Assembly: GCA_031430315.1 (NCBI GenBank)
Contig: JANPBI010000230.1
Location: 1-13,521, forward strand
Source of the DNA: JAJNPS01 sp031430315
GTDB taxonomy: Bacteria; Pseudomonadota; Alphaproteobacteria; Rhodobacterales; Rhodobacteraceae
Direction: 5' to 3'
DNA length: 13,521 nucleotides
Positions 7,753-13,521 of this stretch are shown here, in pieces (the first letter of the stretch is position 1; each line of letters starts with the position of its first letter). The notes below the pieces were generated by a model that made no database searches, was not told the DNA's origin, and saw nothing but the letters and a program-made list of their open reading frames with translations. A program made the position numbers and the translations under genes.

Positions 7753-8316
7753 TTACAGCCTGGACAGTTTCGACTGCAGGTCTGCCAATTGCTTCTTGAT
7801 GGCGGCAAGTTCGTCATCCTTGGTTGCCGGGGGCGCGGTCTGTTCCTCACGCGCAGGCCCAGTTCCCGACCAGCCCGGCAAACCGCCCAGCATGGTTTTC
7901 AGGAATGCTTCTTGCTGTTTGCGCATCGCATCAAATCCGGGCACGGCGACCAATGGATTCGGGATTGCCGTCAGGTTTTCCATCATCTTGGACTGACTCT
8001 CGCGCAGCATCTCAAAGGATGCGGCAAGGAACTGCGGCACGACCGACTGCATGCCGGTGGTGTAGCTGCGCACAAGGTCGGTCAGCACATGGACCGGCAG
8101 AACGCTTTCGCCCTTGCTTTCGTGTTCGGCCACTATCTGCAAAAGATATTGCCGCGTCAGGTCATCGCCCGATTTCAGGTCCACGATCTGGACCTCGCGC
8201 CCGGCCCGGATGAACCCGGCCACGTCTTCCAGCGTCACATAGTCGGACGTCTCGGTGTTGTAGAGACGGCGGCTGGCATAGCGCTTGATCAGCAACGGCT
8301 TGTCGGTGTCGGCCAT
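7753..8316 (-). CDS. phaR: PHA synthesis repressor / granule-binding regulator PhaR
   Basis: A 187-aa repressor that binds both DNA and PHA granules, so phasin synthesis is released when polymer appears. The N-terminal PHB-accumulation DNA-binding domain (about 8-67) contains IKRYASRRLYNTETSDYVTL and IVDLKSGDDLTRQYLLQI. A second domain at about 70-115 (VLPVHVLTDLVRSYTTGMQ) follows, then a hydrophobic, Pro/Gly-rich part. The C-terminus (168-187) is a leucine-heptad helix, probably a coiled coil. The start at 8316 (MADTDK) is preferred over an in-frame codon at 8418, because the longer form would read through the phaP terminator hairpin. ACGAGG precedes 8316. A near-match to the PhaR operator lies at 8336-8347, suggesting autoregulation. 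It is separated from phaP by the terminator, so phaR needs its own promoter unless there is readthrough. Confidence 0.95.
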   Translation of the reverse strand: MADTDKPLLIKRYASRRLYNTETSDYVTLEDVAGFIRAGREVQIVDLKSGDDLTRQYLLQIVAEHESKGESVLPVHVLTDLVRSYTTGMQSVVPQFLAASFEMLRESQSKMMENLTAIPNPLVAVPGFDAMRKQQEAFLKTMLGGLPGWSGTGPAREEQTAPPATKDDELAAIKKQLADLQSKLSRL

Positions 8317-8335
8317 TCGCCTCGTTCCCCTGATT

Positions 8336-8347
8336 GTGCACGCGCAG
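8336..8347. promoter_or_regulatory. Possible degenerate PhaR operator upstream of phaR
   Basis: GTGC-ACGC-GCAG differs by one base from CTGC-N4-GCAG, the spacing variant I recall for Rhodobacter PhaR sites. It lies 20-31 bp before the phaR start, where a bound repressor could block its promoter or early transcript. PhaR autoregulation is known in related bacteria. A one-mismatch site of this size can arise by chance. Confidence 0.35.
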
Positions 8348-8370
8348 AGAAGCTTACGAGAGCACTTCAG

Positions 8371-8401
8371 AAAAAGAAAGGGCAGGTCCGAAGACCTGCC
8401 C
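8371..8401 (-). terminator. Rho-independent terminator of phaP, UUCG-loop hairpin
   Basis: A perfect 9-bp stem, GGGCAGGTC (8380-8388) with GACCTGCCC (8393-8401), encloses a 4-nt loop. Read on the minus strand, the loop is UUCG closed by C-G, the very stable tetraloop. It is followed by TTTCTTTTTC (8379-8370). It lies 36 bp past the phaP stop (8438) and just ahead of phaR, so it ends the phaP message and separates the two genes. Confidence 0.9.
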
Positions 8402-8437
8402 GCGCTCGTTACATTCACCTTTATCGCCGGGGGGCGA

Positions 8438-8887
8438 TTACTTGACCGCAGCGGCGGCTTTTTTGGCGACAGACTGCACGTCCGCGCTGGCTTTTTTCAC
8501 TGCTGCGGTGGCGTCTTCGGAAAAGTCCTTGCCAGCCGACAGCATCAGTTCAACGGTTTCCATCTGCACTTTTTTCGCCACTTCGGCGAACGACGCCATG
8601 TGCTCGGCAGCCATTTCGGCAGCGGCAGAGGCGAAATCGGTGGCGGCTTTGGTGTAATCGGTCGGCTCGGACTTGGCTTTGGAGACGTCGCTCAACTTTA
8701 CCAAGGTGTCTTTGGCCCACTTGGACGTGATTTCGGTCGACTTTTCAGCGGCTTCGAGCGCCACTTTGGAAAATTTCTCGGCCATAGCAGCCTGGGTTTT
8801 GAATGCGTTCTGCATGGAGGAAGCGTCCACGGGGAACGAAGCCATCATGTCTTGCATGACTTTGGAATAGTCGGTTGCGGTGTTCAT
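8438..8887 (-). CDS. phaP: Phasin, PHA granule-associated protein
   Basis: A 149-aa phasin that coats PHA granules and limits their size. The protein is almost entirely helical, lacks cysteine, and is rich in Ala, Lys, Glu, Ser and Met. Its amphipathic repeats (for example AEKFSKVALEAAEKSTEITS and FAEVAKKVQMETVELML) are typical of the Phasin_2 family, and it has a basic alanine-rich tail, KKASADVQSVAKKAAAAVK. The start at 8887 (MNTATDYSK) is fixed by AGGAG 7 nt upstream; the frame runs on to 8950, but that would translate the promoter. It has its own promoter overlapped by PhaR operators (8935-8982) and its own strong terminator (8371-8401), so it can be expressed as a monocistronic, highly inducible message. 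It lies between phaC and phaR, all on the minus strand. Confidence 0.94.
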   Translation of the reverse strand: MNTATDYSKVMQDMMASFPVDASSMQNAFKTQAAMAEKFSKVALEAAEKSTEITSKWAKDTLVKLSDVSKAKSEPTDYTKAATDFASAAAEMAAEHMASFAEVAKKVQMETVELMLSAGKDFSEDATAAVKKASADVQSVAKKAAAAVK

Positions 8888-8934
8888 TTCTGATCTCCTG
8901 ATCGGGCGGGGACTGCCTGTTTCGCGATGACACA

Positions 8935-8963
8935 GATATACATGCTGCACTGCAGCAATTCAA
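8935..8963 (-). promoter_or_regulatory. phaP promoter (sigma-70 type)
   Basis: On the minus strand, TTGAAT (8963-8958) and TATATC (8940-8935) are separated by exactly 17 bp. This predicts transcription starting near 8928, about 40 nt before the phaP ATG at 8887. The spacer is almost fully occupied by a PhaR-type palindrome. The hexamers match the consensus at 5 of 6 and 4 of 6 positions. Confidence 0.65.
8943..8957. promoter_or_regulatory. PhaR operator 1, in the phaP promoter spacer
   Basis: TGCTGCA-C-TGCAGCA is a perfect palindrome with 7-bp arms around one base. It contains CTGC-ACT-GCAG (8945-8955), an exact match to the CTGC-N3-GCAG sites reported for PhaR of Paracoccus and Rhodobacter. 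It sits between the -35 and -10 of phaP, where a repressor would exclude RNA polymerase. Confidence 0.75.
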
Positions 8964-8971
8964 GAGGCTTT

Positions 8972-8982
8972 CTGCAGCGCAG
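8972..8982. promoter_or_regulatory. PhaR operator 2, upstream of the phaP -35
   Basis: CTGC-AGC-GCAG is a second exact CTGC-N3-GCAG site. It is centred at 8977, 27 bp from the centre of operator 1 and just upstream of the -35 hexamer. Two tandem sites suggest cooperative or multimeric PhaR binding over the phaP promoter. The site lies between the phaC stop (9030) and phaP. Confidence 0.7.
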
Positions 8983-9029
8983 CAAAACTCATGGTTGCGC
9001 GTGCCGTCAGTTGAATTCTTGTCGCCTTG

Positions 9030-10826
9030 TCAGGGATTTGTCCCTGCCAGCACGTATGTTCCCGGGGCGGGTCCGAGCACCGGATGCACCGAATCGCCAG
9101 GCATGCGGGCGGAAACTTGCTGACCGGACCGTGCGGACAGCCACGCGGCCCAATGTGGCCACCAGCTGCCCTTGGCAAAAGTCGCGGCAGCTTTCCACTC
9201 GTCGGGAGCTCCTGTTACCGGTCCGGGGTTCAGGTAGTGGCCGTACTTATTCTTGGTCGGCGGGTTGACGATCCCTGCGATATGGCCGGATTCCGACAAG
9301 ATGAATGTCTTGTCGACCGATCCCATCTGCTTGATGCCGTTGTAACTGGCGCGCCACGGGGCGATGTGATCCGTCTCGCAAGCAATCGCGCAAAGAGGGA
9401 CCTTGACGTCTTTAAGTGACACCGGCGCCCCAAACACAGGGAACTGTCCCAAGGCGAACCCGTCGCTTTGGCAAAGACCACGCAAGTACTCGACGGCCAT
9501 TCTGGCTGGCAGGTCGGTGCCGTCGCTGTTCCAGAACAAGAGATCAAAGGCGGGCGGTGCCTCCCCCATCATGTAGCTTTTGATGGCGGGCTGGTAGATC
9601 AGGTCGTTGGAGCGCAGAAATGAAAAGGTCCGGCTCATGAAAAGCTTGGACAGAATGCCGTCGGCCATTGCCTGACGCTCGATCCCGTCAACGAAATCGT
9701 TGTCGAGAAACACGCCGACCTCGCCCGGATCGGAGAAATCCGTCAGGGTTGTGAAAAACGTCGCCGATTTCACCGAGCGGTCGCCCGCCTTTTCCAGATG
9801 TGCGAGTGTCAGCCCCAGAGTTGTCCCGGCAATACAGTAGCCGACCGTGTTGATCTGCTCCTCACCGGTGATGCGGCGCACTTCGGCCATCGCCCGCAGA
9901 AAGCCGTCGCGGATGTAGTCGTCCAGGGCTACATCGCGATAACTGGTGTCGGGGTTGACCCACGAGACGACAAACAGCGTAAACCCTTGATCCACAATCC
10001 ATTTGATCAAAGAATTCTGCGCTTTGAGGTCCAGGATGTAGAACTTGTTGATCCAGGGCGGAAAGATCAGCAACGGAGTCTGGTGTACGGTTTCGGTGGT
10101 TGGCGTGTACTGGATCAGCTCCATCATCCGGTTGCGGTAGATAACGGAGCCGGGGGTGGTGCCGAGGTTCTCGCCGACTTTGAACGCCTCGCGGTTGGCG
10201 AGCGTCACCACCAGATCGCCGTGATTCGCCTCGATGTCGCGGACCAGATTTTCCAGGCCCTGAACCAGACTTTCGCCATCCGTCTCAATCGCTTTTTCCA
10301 GCGCATCGGGGTTAGTCGCCAGAAAGTTCGTCGGCGCAAAAAGATCGACGATCTGCTTGGTGAAATATTCCAGCCGCCGCCGGTCCTGGGGGTCCATGGT
10401 GGCAAGGTCGGCAACGGTCGACGAAATCGCCTCGGCGTTCATCAGATACTGCTGCTTGAGATAGTTGAACATGGGATGGGTATCCCACAATGGATTGGCA
10501 AAACGTCGGTCCTTGGGACCCGGATCCGGTGGCGCAGCGAACGTGCCTTTGGTCATTGCCTGCTGGGCCTCGACGTAGTGTTTCACTGTCTTGCCCCAAT
10601 GGCTGATCTGATGCTCGATCAGCTTGGCGGGGTTTTGCATCATCTCTGCGATGTAGGCCGTAGCAGCCTTCATGTAGAGTTCCGTGGAAGGACCATGCAG
10701 CGCGGTATCGACGGGGCGGTACTGACCCAAGGCAGATGTCAGTCGTTTGGACAATGTGTCGAATTTGGCAAGATTGGCGTTCAATTTCGCTAGCTTGGCA
10801 TCCGCATCGCTGTCTTCGGTTGTCAT
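9030..10826 (-). CDS. phaC: Class I poly(3-hydroxyalkanoate) synthase
   Basis: A 598-aa synthase that polymerises (R)-3-hydroxyacyl-CoA on the granule surface; the length fits class I, which works without PhaE or PhaR subunits. The N-terminal domain (about 1-200) is variable and helical, and an alpha/beta-hydrolase catalytic domain follows. The predicted catalytic triad is C331 in VGYCIAGTTLG, D486 in CETDHIAPW and H515 in SESGHIAG. PPWINKFYILDL (256-267) and the FVVSWVNPD strand (285-293) are strongly conserved synthase segments. In the lipase-like box the residue two after the nucleophile is Ala333 rather than the Gly of many synthases. The start has only a weak ribosome-binding site (AGAAAGA). 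It is divergent from phaZ with 100 bp between; no U-tract terminator follows the stop, so readthrough into phaP is possible. Confidence 0.97.
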   Translation of the reverse strand: MTTEDSDADAKLAKLNANLAKFDTLSKRLTSALGQYRPVDTALHGPSTELYMKAATAYIAEMMQNPAKLIEHQISHWGKTVKHYVEAQQAMTKGTFAAPPDPGPKDRRFANPLWDTHPMFNYLKQQYLMNAEAISSTVADLATMDPQDRRRLEYFTKQIVDLFAPTNFLATNPDALEKAIETDGESLVQGLENLVRDIEANHGDLVVTLANREAFKVGENLGTTPGSVIYRNRMMELIQYTPTTETVHQTPLLIFPPWINKFYILDLKAQNSLIKWIVDQGFTLFVVSWVNPDTSYRDVALDDYIRDGFLRAMAEVRRITGEEQINTVGYCIAGTTLGLTLAHLEKAGDRSVKSATFFTTLTDFSDPGEVGVFLDNDFVDGIERQAMADGILSKLFMSRTFSFLRSNDLIYQPAIKSYMMGEAPPAFDLLFWNSDGTDLPARMAVEYLRGLCQSDGFALGQFPVFGAPVSLKDVKVPLCAIACETDHIAPWRASYNGIKQMGSVDKTFILSESGHIAGIVNPPTKNKYGHYLNPGPVTGAPDEWKAAATFAKGSWWPHWAAWLSARSGQQVSARMPGDSVHPVLGPAPGTYVLAGTNP

Positions 10827-10850
10827 GTTAATCTTTCTAACCTAGTCTCG

Positions 10851-10861
10851 CCGCTGTGCAG
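10851..10861. promoter_or_regulatory. Possible degenerate PhaR operator in the phaC/phaZ divergent promoter region
   Basis: CCGC-TGT-GCAG has one mismatch to CTGC-N3-GCAG and lies 25-35 bp upstream of the phaC start and 66-76 bp upstream of phaZ. The minus strand here reads TGCTGCA, the same half-site as in the phaP operator. It could let PhaR act on the synthase or depolymerase. The match is imperfect and no clear -35/-10 pairs were recognised in this region. Confidence 0.35.
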
Positions 10862-10926
10862 CATAACCTTGCCTGTCTGGGTGGAGCGGCGCAGAAACCG
10901 GTGCCCCTGCCGGACAAGGACAATAA

Positions 10927-12204
10927 ATGAAGTATATGGCCACCTACGACCTGATGCAAAGCATGCGCAACACCAATGAATGGTTGGGCGCAACGGCACG
11001 GGCGATGGCCTCCTACCCAGCCTTTGCGATGTCGATGAACCCGATGGTGCCGCTCGTCGCTGCCTGGGGTGAAGTGGCAGAGCGCAGCTTTTCGCGGATG
11101 GTCGTGAAACCCGACTGGGGCATCCGTTCGATCGTGGGGCCCGAAGGTCAGGATCATATCGTTGATGTGACGACAGTGGTGGAACGCCCCTTTGGCAATC
11201 TGGTCCAGTTCTCGGTGCGCCGCCGCGCGCAGATGGCGCGCAAGGTGATGCTGGTGGCTCCGATGTCCGGACATTACGCCACCTTGCTGCGGTCGACTGT
11301 GAACAGCCTATTGCCCGATTGCGACGTCTATATCACCGATTGGCACAATGCGCGTGACATCCCCGTCAGCGCTGGCAAGTTCGACGTCGAGGATTATACG
11401 CTCTATTTGGTCGATTTCATGCGGGAACTTGGCCCTGACACCCATGTCATTTCGGTTTGCCAGCCGGTGCCGCTGACCCTGGCCGCGACGGCCTATTTGG
11501 CTGCCGAAGATCCCGCTGCGCAGCCACGCAGCCTGACGCTGATCGGCGGGCCGGTCGACCCAGATGCCGCCGCGACCGAAGTGACCGATTTTGGCCGACG
11601 CATCACCATGGGACAACTTGAACATCTGGCAATCCAGCGCGTCGGTTTTTCGTTCAAGGGGGCAGGGCGCAAGGTCTATCCGGGCCTTTTGCAACTGCAA
11701 AGCTTCATCTCGATGAATGCCGAACGCCATTCCAAGGCCTTTACGGAACAGATCATGCGCGTCTCGCGGGGCGAGGCGTCGGACCATGACGCCCATAACC
11801 GGTTTTACGACGAATACCTTGCGGTGATGGACATGACGGCTGAGTTTTACCTGTCGACGGTGGAACGCATCTTCAAGAACAGCGAAATCGCCCGGAACGA
11901 GTTCGTCGTTGCAGGTCGCAAGGTCGACCTAGGGGCCATTACCCAAGTTGCAGTCATCACGGTCGAAGGCGCGAATGACGACATATCGGCCCCTGGCCAA
12001 TGCGTGGCGGCGATCAAGCTTTTGACCGGTCTGCCAGACCACATGAAACAAAGCCACTTGGAGCCGGGGGCTGGCCACTATGGCATCTTTGCCGGGAAAA
12101 GCTGGCGTCTGAACATCCGCCCCTTGGTGCTGAGCTTTATTGACGCGAATTCGGGCAAAGATGGTCAGGCGCGGGCCAAGATCAAGCTGGCATCGTCGAA
12201 GTAA
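10927..12204 (+). CDS. phaZ: Intracellular PHA depolymerase
   Basis: A 425-aa cytoplasmic depolymerase that hydrolyses native PHA granules; there is no signal peptide, as expected for the intracellular type. The predicted catalytic cysteine is C178 in HVISVCQP, equivalent to the Cys of the Ralstonia PhaZ1 family. D351 (or D352) in VEGANDDISAPGQC and H384 in EPGAGHYGIFAGK complete the triad. DVYITDWHNARDIPVSAGKF (133-152) and LTLIGGPVD (203-211) are characteristic. ATG 10927 has AAGGA 7 nt upstream; an ATG at 10936 (MATYDL) is an alternative start. It is divergent from phaC across 100 bp, so polymer making and breaking share a control region. The 154 bp after the stop hold only a possible weak terminator before the convergent hydrolase gene. 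Confidence 0.95.
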   Translation: MKYMATYDLMQSMRNTNEWLGATARAMASYPAFAMSMNPMVPLVAAWGEVAERSFSRMVVKPDWGIRSIVGPEGQDHIVDVTTVVERPFGNLVQFSVRRRAQMARKVMLVAPMSGHYATLLRSTVNSLLPDCDVYITDWHNARDIPVSAGKFDVEDYTLYLVDFMRELGPDTHVISVCQPVPLTLAATAYLAAEDPAAQPRSLTLIGGPVDPDAAATEVTDFGRRITMGQLEHLAIQRVGFSFKGAGRKVYPGLLQLQSFISMNAERHSKAFTEQIMRVSRGEASDHDAHNRFYDEYLAVMDMTAEFYLSTVERIFKNSEIARNEFVVAGRKVDLGAITQVAVITVEGANDDISAPGQCVAAIKLLTGLPDHMKQSHLEPGAGHYGIFAGKSWRLNIRPLVLSFIDANSGKDGQARAKIKLASSK

Positions 12205-12311
12205 CAGGCACGCATTGCGCTATTGTCGGAATGTGTAAAAGGGGCGTGCTTCTGCCACTTAATGTTCACTGGCAACACTGTCTGGTAACCGGCTGGATTT
12301 GAGTCATTTTC

Positions 12312-12343
12312 CGGACGGCGGAGCTTCGACAGGCTGCGGTCCG
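12312..12343 (+). terminator. Possible terminator of phaZ
   Basis: CGGAC (12312-12316) pairs with GTCCG (12339-12343). After one G-G mismatch a further four pairs can form (12318-12321 with 12334-12337, one of them G-U), leaving a 12-nt loop. The following DNA, ATTGTCTGATTGTT, is only moderately T-rich and lies over 100 bp beyond the phaZ stop, so this is a weak candidate. The opposite strand has no T-tract after the hairpin. Confidence 0.3.
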
Positions 12344-12358
12344 ATTGTCTGATTGTTG

Positions 12359-13117
12359 CTAGCTGCCGGTCTGGGTGCTGAGTTCGCAGATCGTAGAAAC
12401 GGTCTCGCGGATCAGCGCAAGACAGTGAGCTGAGGAAAATCGGTGGTCTGCGTCCTTGACCAGCGTCAAGCGGATGTTTGGTCCGGTTGCGTATTCCGCA
12501 AGTCGAACAGCCACCGCGCTCGACACTTCCGCATCGGCCATACCTTGCAAGAACCGCACTGGAAACGGCAGGTGCAGCGGGTGGTCAAAGATGCGCTGGG
12601 TGCGGCCATCCTCGATCAGACGACGAGTGTAGACGTAAGGGTCGGACCCGTACTCCGAGGGTTCTGCAATCTTGCCCTCAGTCATCACTTTCTGGCGCTG
12701 CGCATCTGTCATGCCGTCCCAGATCCAGTCGGTGAAATCGGGGGCAGCGGCAATACCGACCAGTCCGGCGATCCGGTCCGGCATGGCGCGCGCCAGCAGA
12801 AGGGCGATCCAGCCGCCCATCGACGATCCCACCAGAACCAATGGACCGGTCGTCGTTCGAGCAATCACCTCGGCTGCGTCATCCGCCCAATCGCCGATGC
12901 AGCCATTTTCGAAACGGCCCGACGATTGTCCGTGCCCCGAATAATCCAGCCGCAGAAATCCATGATGGTGCCTGACCGCCCAAGCCTCCAGATCCATGGC
13001 CTTAGTGCCGGTCATGTCCGACTTGAACCCGCCAAGGAAGACGACTATCGGGCCGCCGCCCTCGGTTTTGGCAAAGGCAAGTCGGCGCTTGGGCGAGAGA
13101 TCAAGGAATTGGGTCAT
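12359..13117 (-). CDS. Alpha/beta hydrolase, ABHD10-like
   Basis: A 252-aa single-domain alpha/beta hydrolase without a signal peptide or membrane segment. The nucleophile elbow is GSSMGG with S99. The likely acid is D194 in LQGMADAEVS and the histidine is H225 in DADHRFSS. FLGGFKSDMTGTKA (28-41), RLDYSGHGQSSGRFE (56-70) and LVGIAAAPDFTDWIW (119-133) resemble bacterial relatives of ABHD10, a mammalian thioesterase/esterase. The substrate is unknown; a thioesterase or carboxylesterase is plausible. Although it sits beside phaZ, it is convergent with it and is not a PHA depolymerase by motif. Upstream on the minus strand, CTGCCA (13152-13147), 17 bp and TATAGG (13129-13124) form a possible promoter whose start would fall at or next to the ATG. 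The ribosome-binding sequence is weak (TAGGCG). Confidence 0.9.
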   Translation of the reverse strand: MTQFLDLSPKRRLAFAKTEGGGPIVVFLGGFKSDMTGTKAMDLEAWAVRHHHGFLRLDYSGHGQSSGRFENGCIGDWADDAAEVIARTTTGPLVLVGSSMGGWIALLLARAMPDRIAGLVGIAAAPDFTDWIWDGMTDAQRQKVMTEGKIAEPSEYGSDPYVYTRRLIEDGRTQRIFDHPLHLPFPVRFLQGMADAEVSSAVAVRLAEYATGPNIRLTLVKDADHRFSSAHCLALIRETVSTICELSTQTGS

Positions 13118-13170
13118 GGCGCGCCTATACCACGCGCAACCATCATTGGCAGCCCTGCCGCGCGGTTAGC

Positions 13171-13199
13171 TTGACTTTGCCTGGGGGCAAAGGCAGAAC
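13171..13199 (+). promoter_or_regulatory. Possible thrS promoter with inverted repeat in the spacer
   Basis: TTGACT (13171-13176) is a good -35, and 17 bp later CAGAAC (13194-13199) is a poor -10 (3 of 6). Within this span CTTTGCC (13175-13181) and GGCAAAG (13186-13192) are perfect inverted repeats around TGGG. It could be an operator or a chance hairpin. It lies about 60 bp upstream of the thrS start. Confidence 0.35.
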
Positions 13200-13259
13200 C
13201 CTTCGACATAACCCGCAACCGGGCGTTCCGTAGGCGCCAAATCGACGAGGAGGACAGCC

Positions 13260-13521
13260 ATGTCCACGATTTCCCTGACATTTCCTGACGGCAATAAACG
13301 CTACTACTCTGCTGGCGTGACGCCCGCTGAAGTGGCCGCCTCCATCGCTCCCGGTCTGGCCAAGAAGGCGATCAGTGCCACGGTAAACGGCGCGCATTGG
13401 GACCTTGCCTGGCCGATCCCGGCCAACGCAACGATTGCTATCCACACGATGGCCGATGACGTCCAGGCGCTGGAACTGATCCGGCATGACTGCGCGCATA
13501 TCATGGCACGCGCGGTGCAGG
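13260..13521 (+). CDS. thrS: Threonyl-tRNA synthetase, N-terminal part (runs off window)
   Basis: The first 87 residues of threonyl-tRNA synthetase, the cytoplasmic enzyme that charges tRNA-Thr. Residues 1 to about 63 are a TGS domain: ISLTFPDGNKRYY, then TPAEVAASIAPGLAKKAISA and a VNGAHWDL turn. The editing domain then begins with IRHDCAHIMARA, in which H76 and H80 form the HxxxH motif corresponding to the H73/H77 editing-site histidines of E. coli ThrRS. ATG 13260 has a strong GGAGG (13249-13253). The catalytic and anticodon-binding domains lie beyond the right edge. It is divergent from the hydrolase across 142 bp. Confidence 0.96.
   Translation, partial: MSTISLTFPDGNKRYYSAGVTPAEVAASIAPGLAKKAISATVNGAHWDLAWPIPANATIAIHTMADDVQALELIRHDCAHIMARAVQ

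Noticed and set aside
8317..8418. Longer N-terminus for PhaR starting at 8418
   Set aside because: It would run through the phaP terminator hairpin and adds 34 unrelated residues before the conserved MADTDKPLLIKRY start.
8888..8950. Longer N-terminus for the phasin starting at 8950
   Set aside because: It would translate the phaP promoter -10 region. The start at 8887 has a clear AGGAG site.
9031..9046. Hairpin CAGGGA-TTTG-TCCCTG at the phaC stop as a terminator
   Set aside because: There is no T-tract after it on the minus strand and it overlaps the last phaC codons; a 6-bp stem alone is weak evidence.
9798..10793. Long plus-strand open frame of 331 codons opposite phaC
   Set aside because: It lies wholly antisense to a strongly conserved synthase. 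Its translation has no recognisable domain, and long antisense frames are expected in GC-rich coding DNA.
12208..12249. GCACGC ... GCGTGC inverted repeat after phaZ as a terminator
   Set aside because: The loop is 30 nt, the arms only 6 bp, and no T-run follows.
1..13521. Mobile element, CRISPR array, phage defence or toxin-antitoxin system
   Set aside because: No transposase, integrase, terminal repeats, regular direct repeats, Cas or defence-type proteins were found. All sizeable genes belong to metabolic or housekeeping families.

Overview
The window looks like a chromosomal segment of an alphaproteobacterium, most likely Rhodobacteraceae (Roseobacter/Rhodobacter/Paracoccus type). The DNA is GC-rich with dense genes. 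The order phaZ <> phaC-phaP-phaR, with phaZ divergent from the other three, is the arrangement I know from that family, and a soxBDAG operon is also typical of it. No insertion sequence, CRISPR array, tRNA, rRNA or phage gene was seen.

Layout. (1) Positions 1-275 hold the 3' end of a gene, probably a transcription regulator. (2) Positions 424-5476 hold a complete soxB-soxD-soxA-soxG operon for heterotetrameric sarcosine oxidase, with overlapping D/A and A/G junctions. The folate genes often found with it (glyA, purU, folD) are not in the window. (3) Positions 5581-6771 encode a stand-alone DegT/DnrJ/EryC1-type PLP aminotransferase with unusual motifs and no sugar-biosynthesis neighbours. It ends 6 bp from a convergent LysR regulator (6778-7728, minus). 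(4) Positions 7753-12204 are a full polyhydroxyalkanoate (PHA) module: regulator phaR, phasin phaP and synthase phaC on the minus strand, and depolymerase phaZ divergent on the plus strand. (5) Positions 12359-13117 (minus) encode an ABHD10-like alpha/beta hydrolase. (6) At 13260 the threonyl-tRNA synthetase gene thrS begins and runs off the window.

How the genes work together. Sarcosine oxidase demethylates sarcosine to glycine, feeding one-carbon units into tetrahydrofolate and releasing H2O2. The pha genes store and recover carbon as PHA granules: PhaC polymerises, PhaP coats, PhaZ degrades, and PhaR represses phaP until granules titrate it away. The regulatory DNA supports the last step. 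Two tandem CTGC-N3-GCAG sites lie at phaP, one of them filling the 17-bp spacer of a recognisable promoter. One-mismatch versions lie before phaR and in the phaC/phaZ divergent region. phaP ends at a strong intrinsic terminator with a UUCG loop that separates it from phaR. phaR and the LysR gene are only 24 bp apart and may be cotranscribed.

I found no clearly undescribed system. The parts least explained by known biology are the orphan aminotransferase with its LysR neighbour and the detailed architecture of the PhaR regulon.
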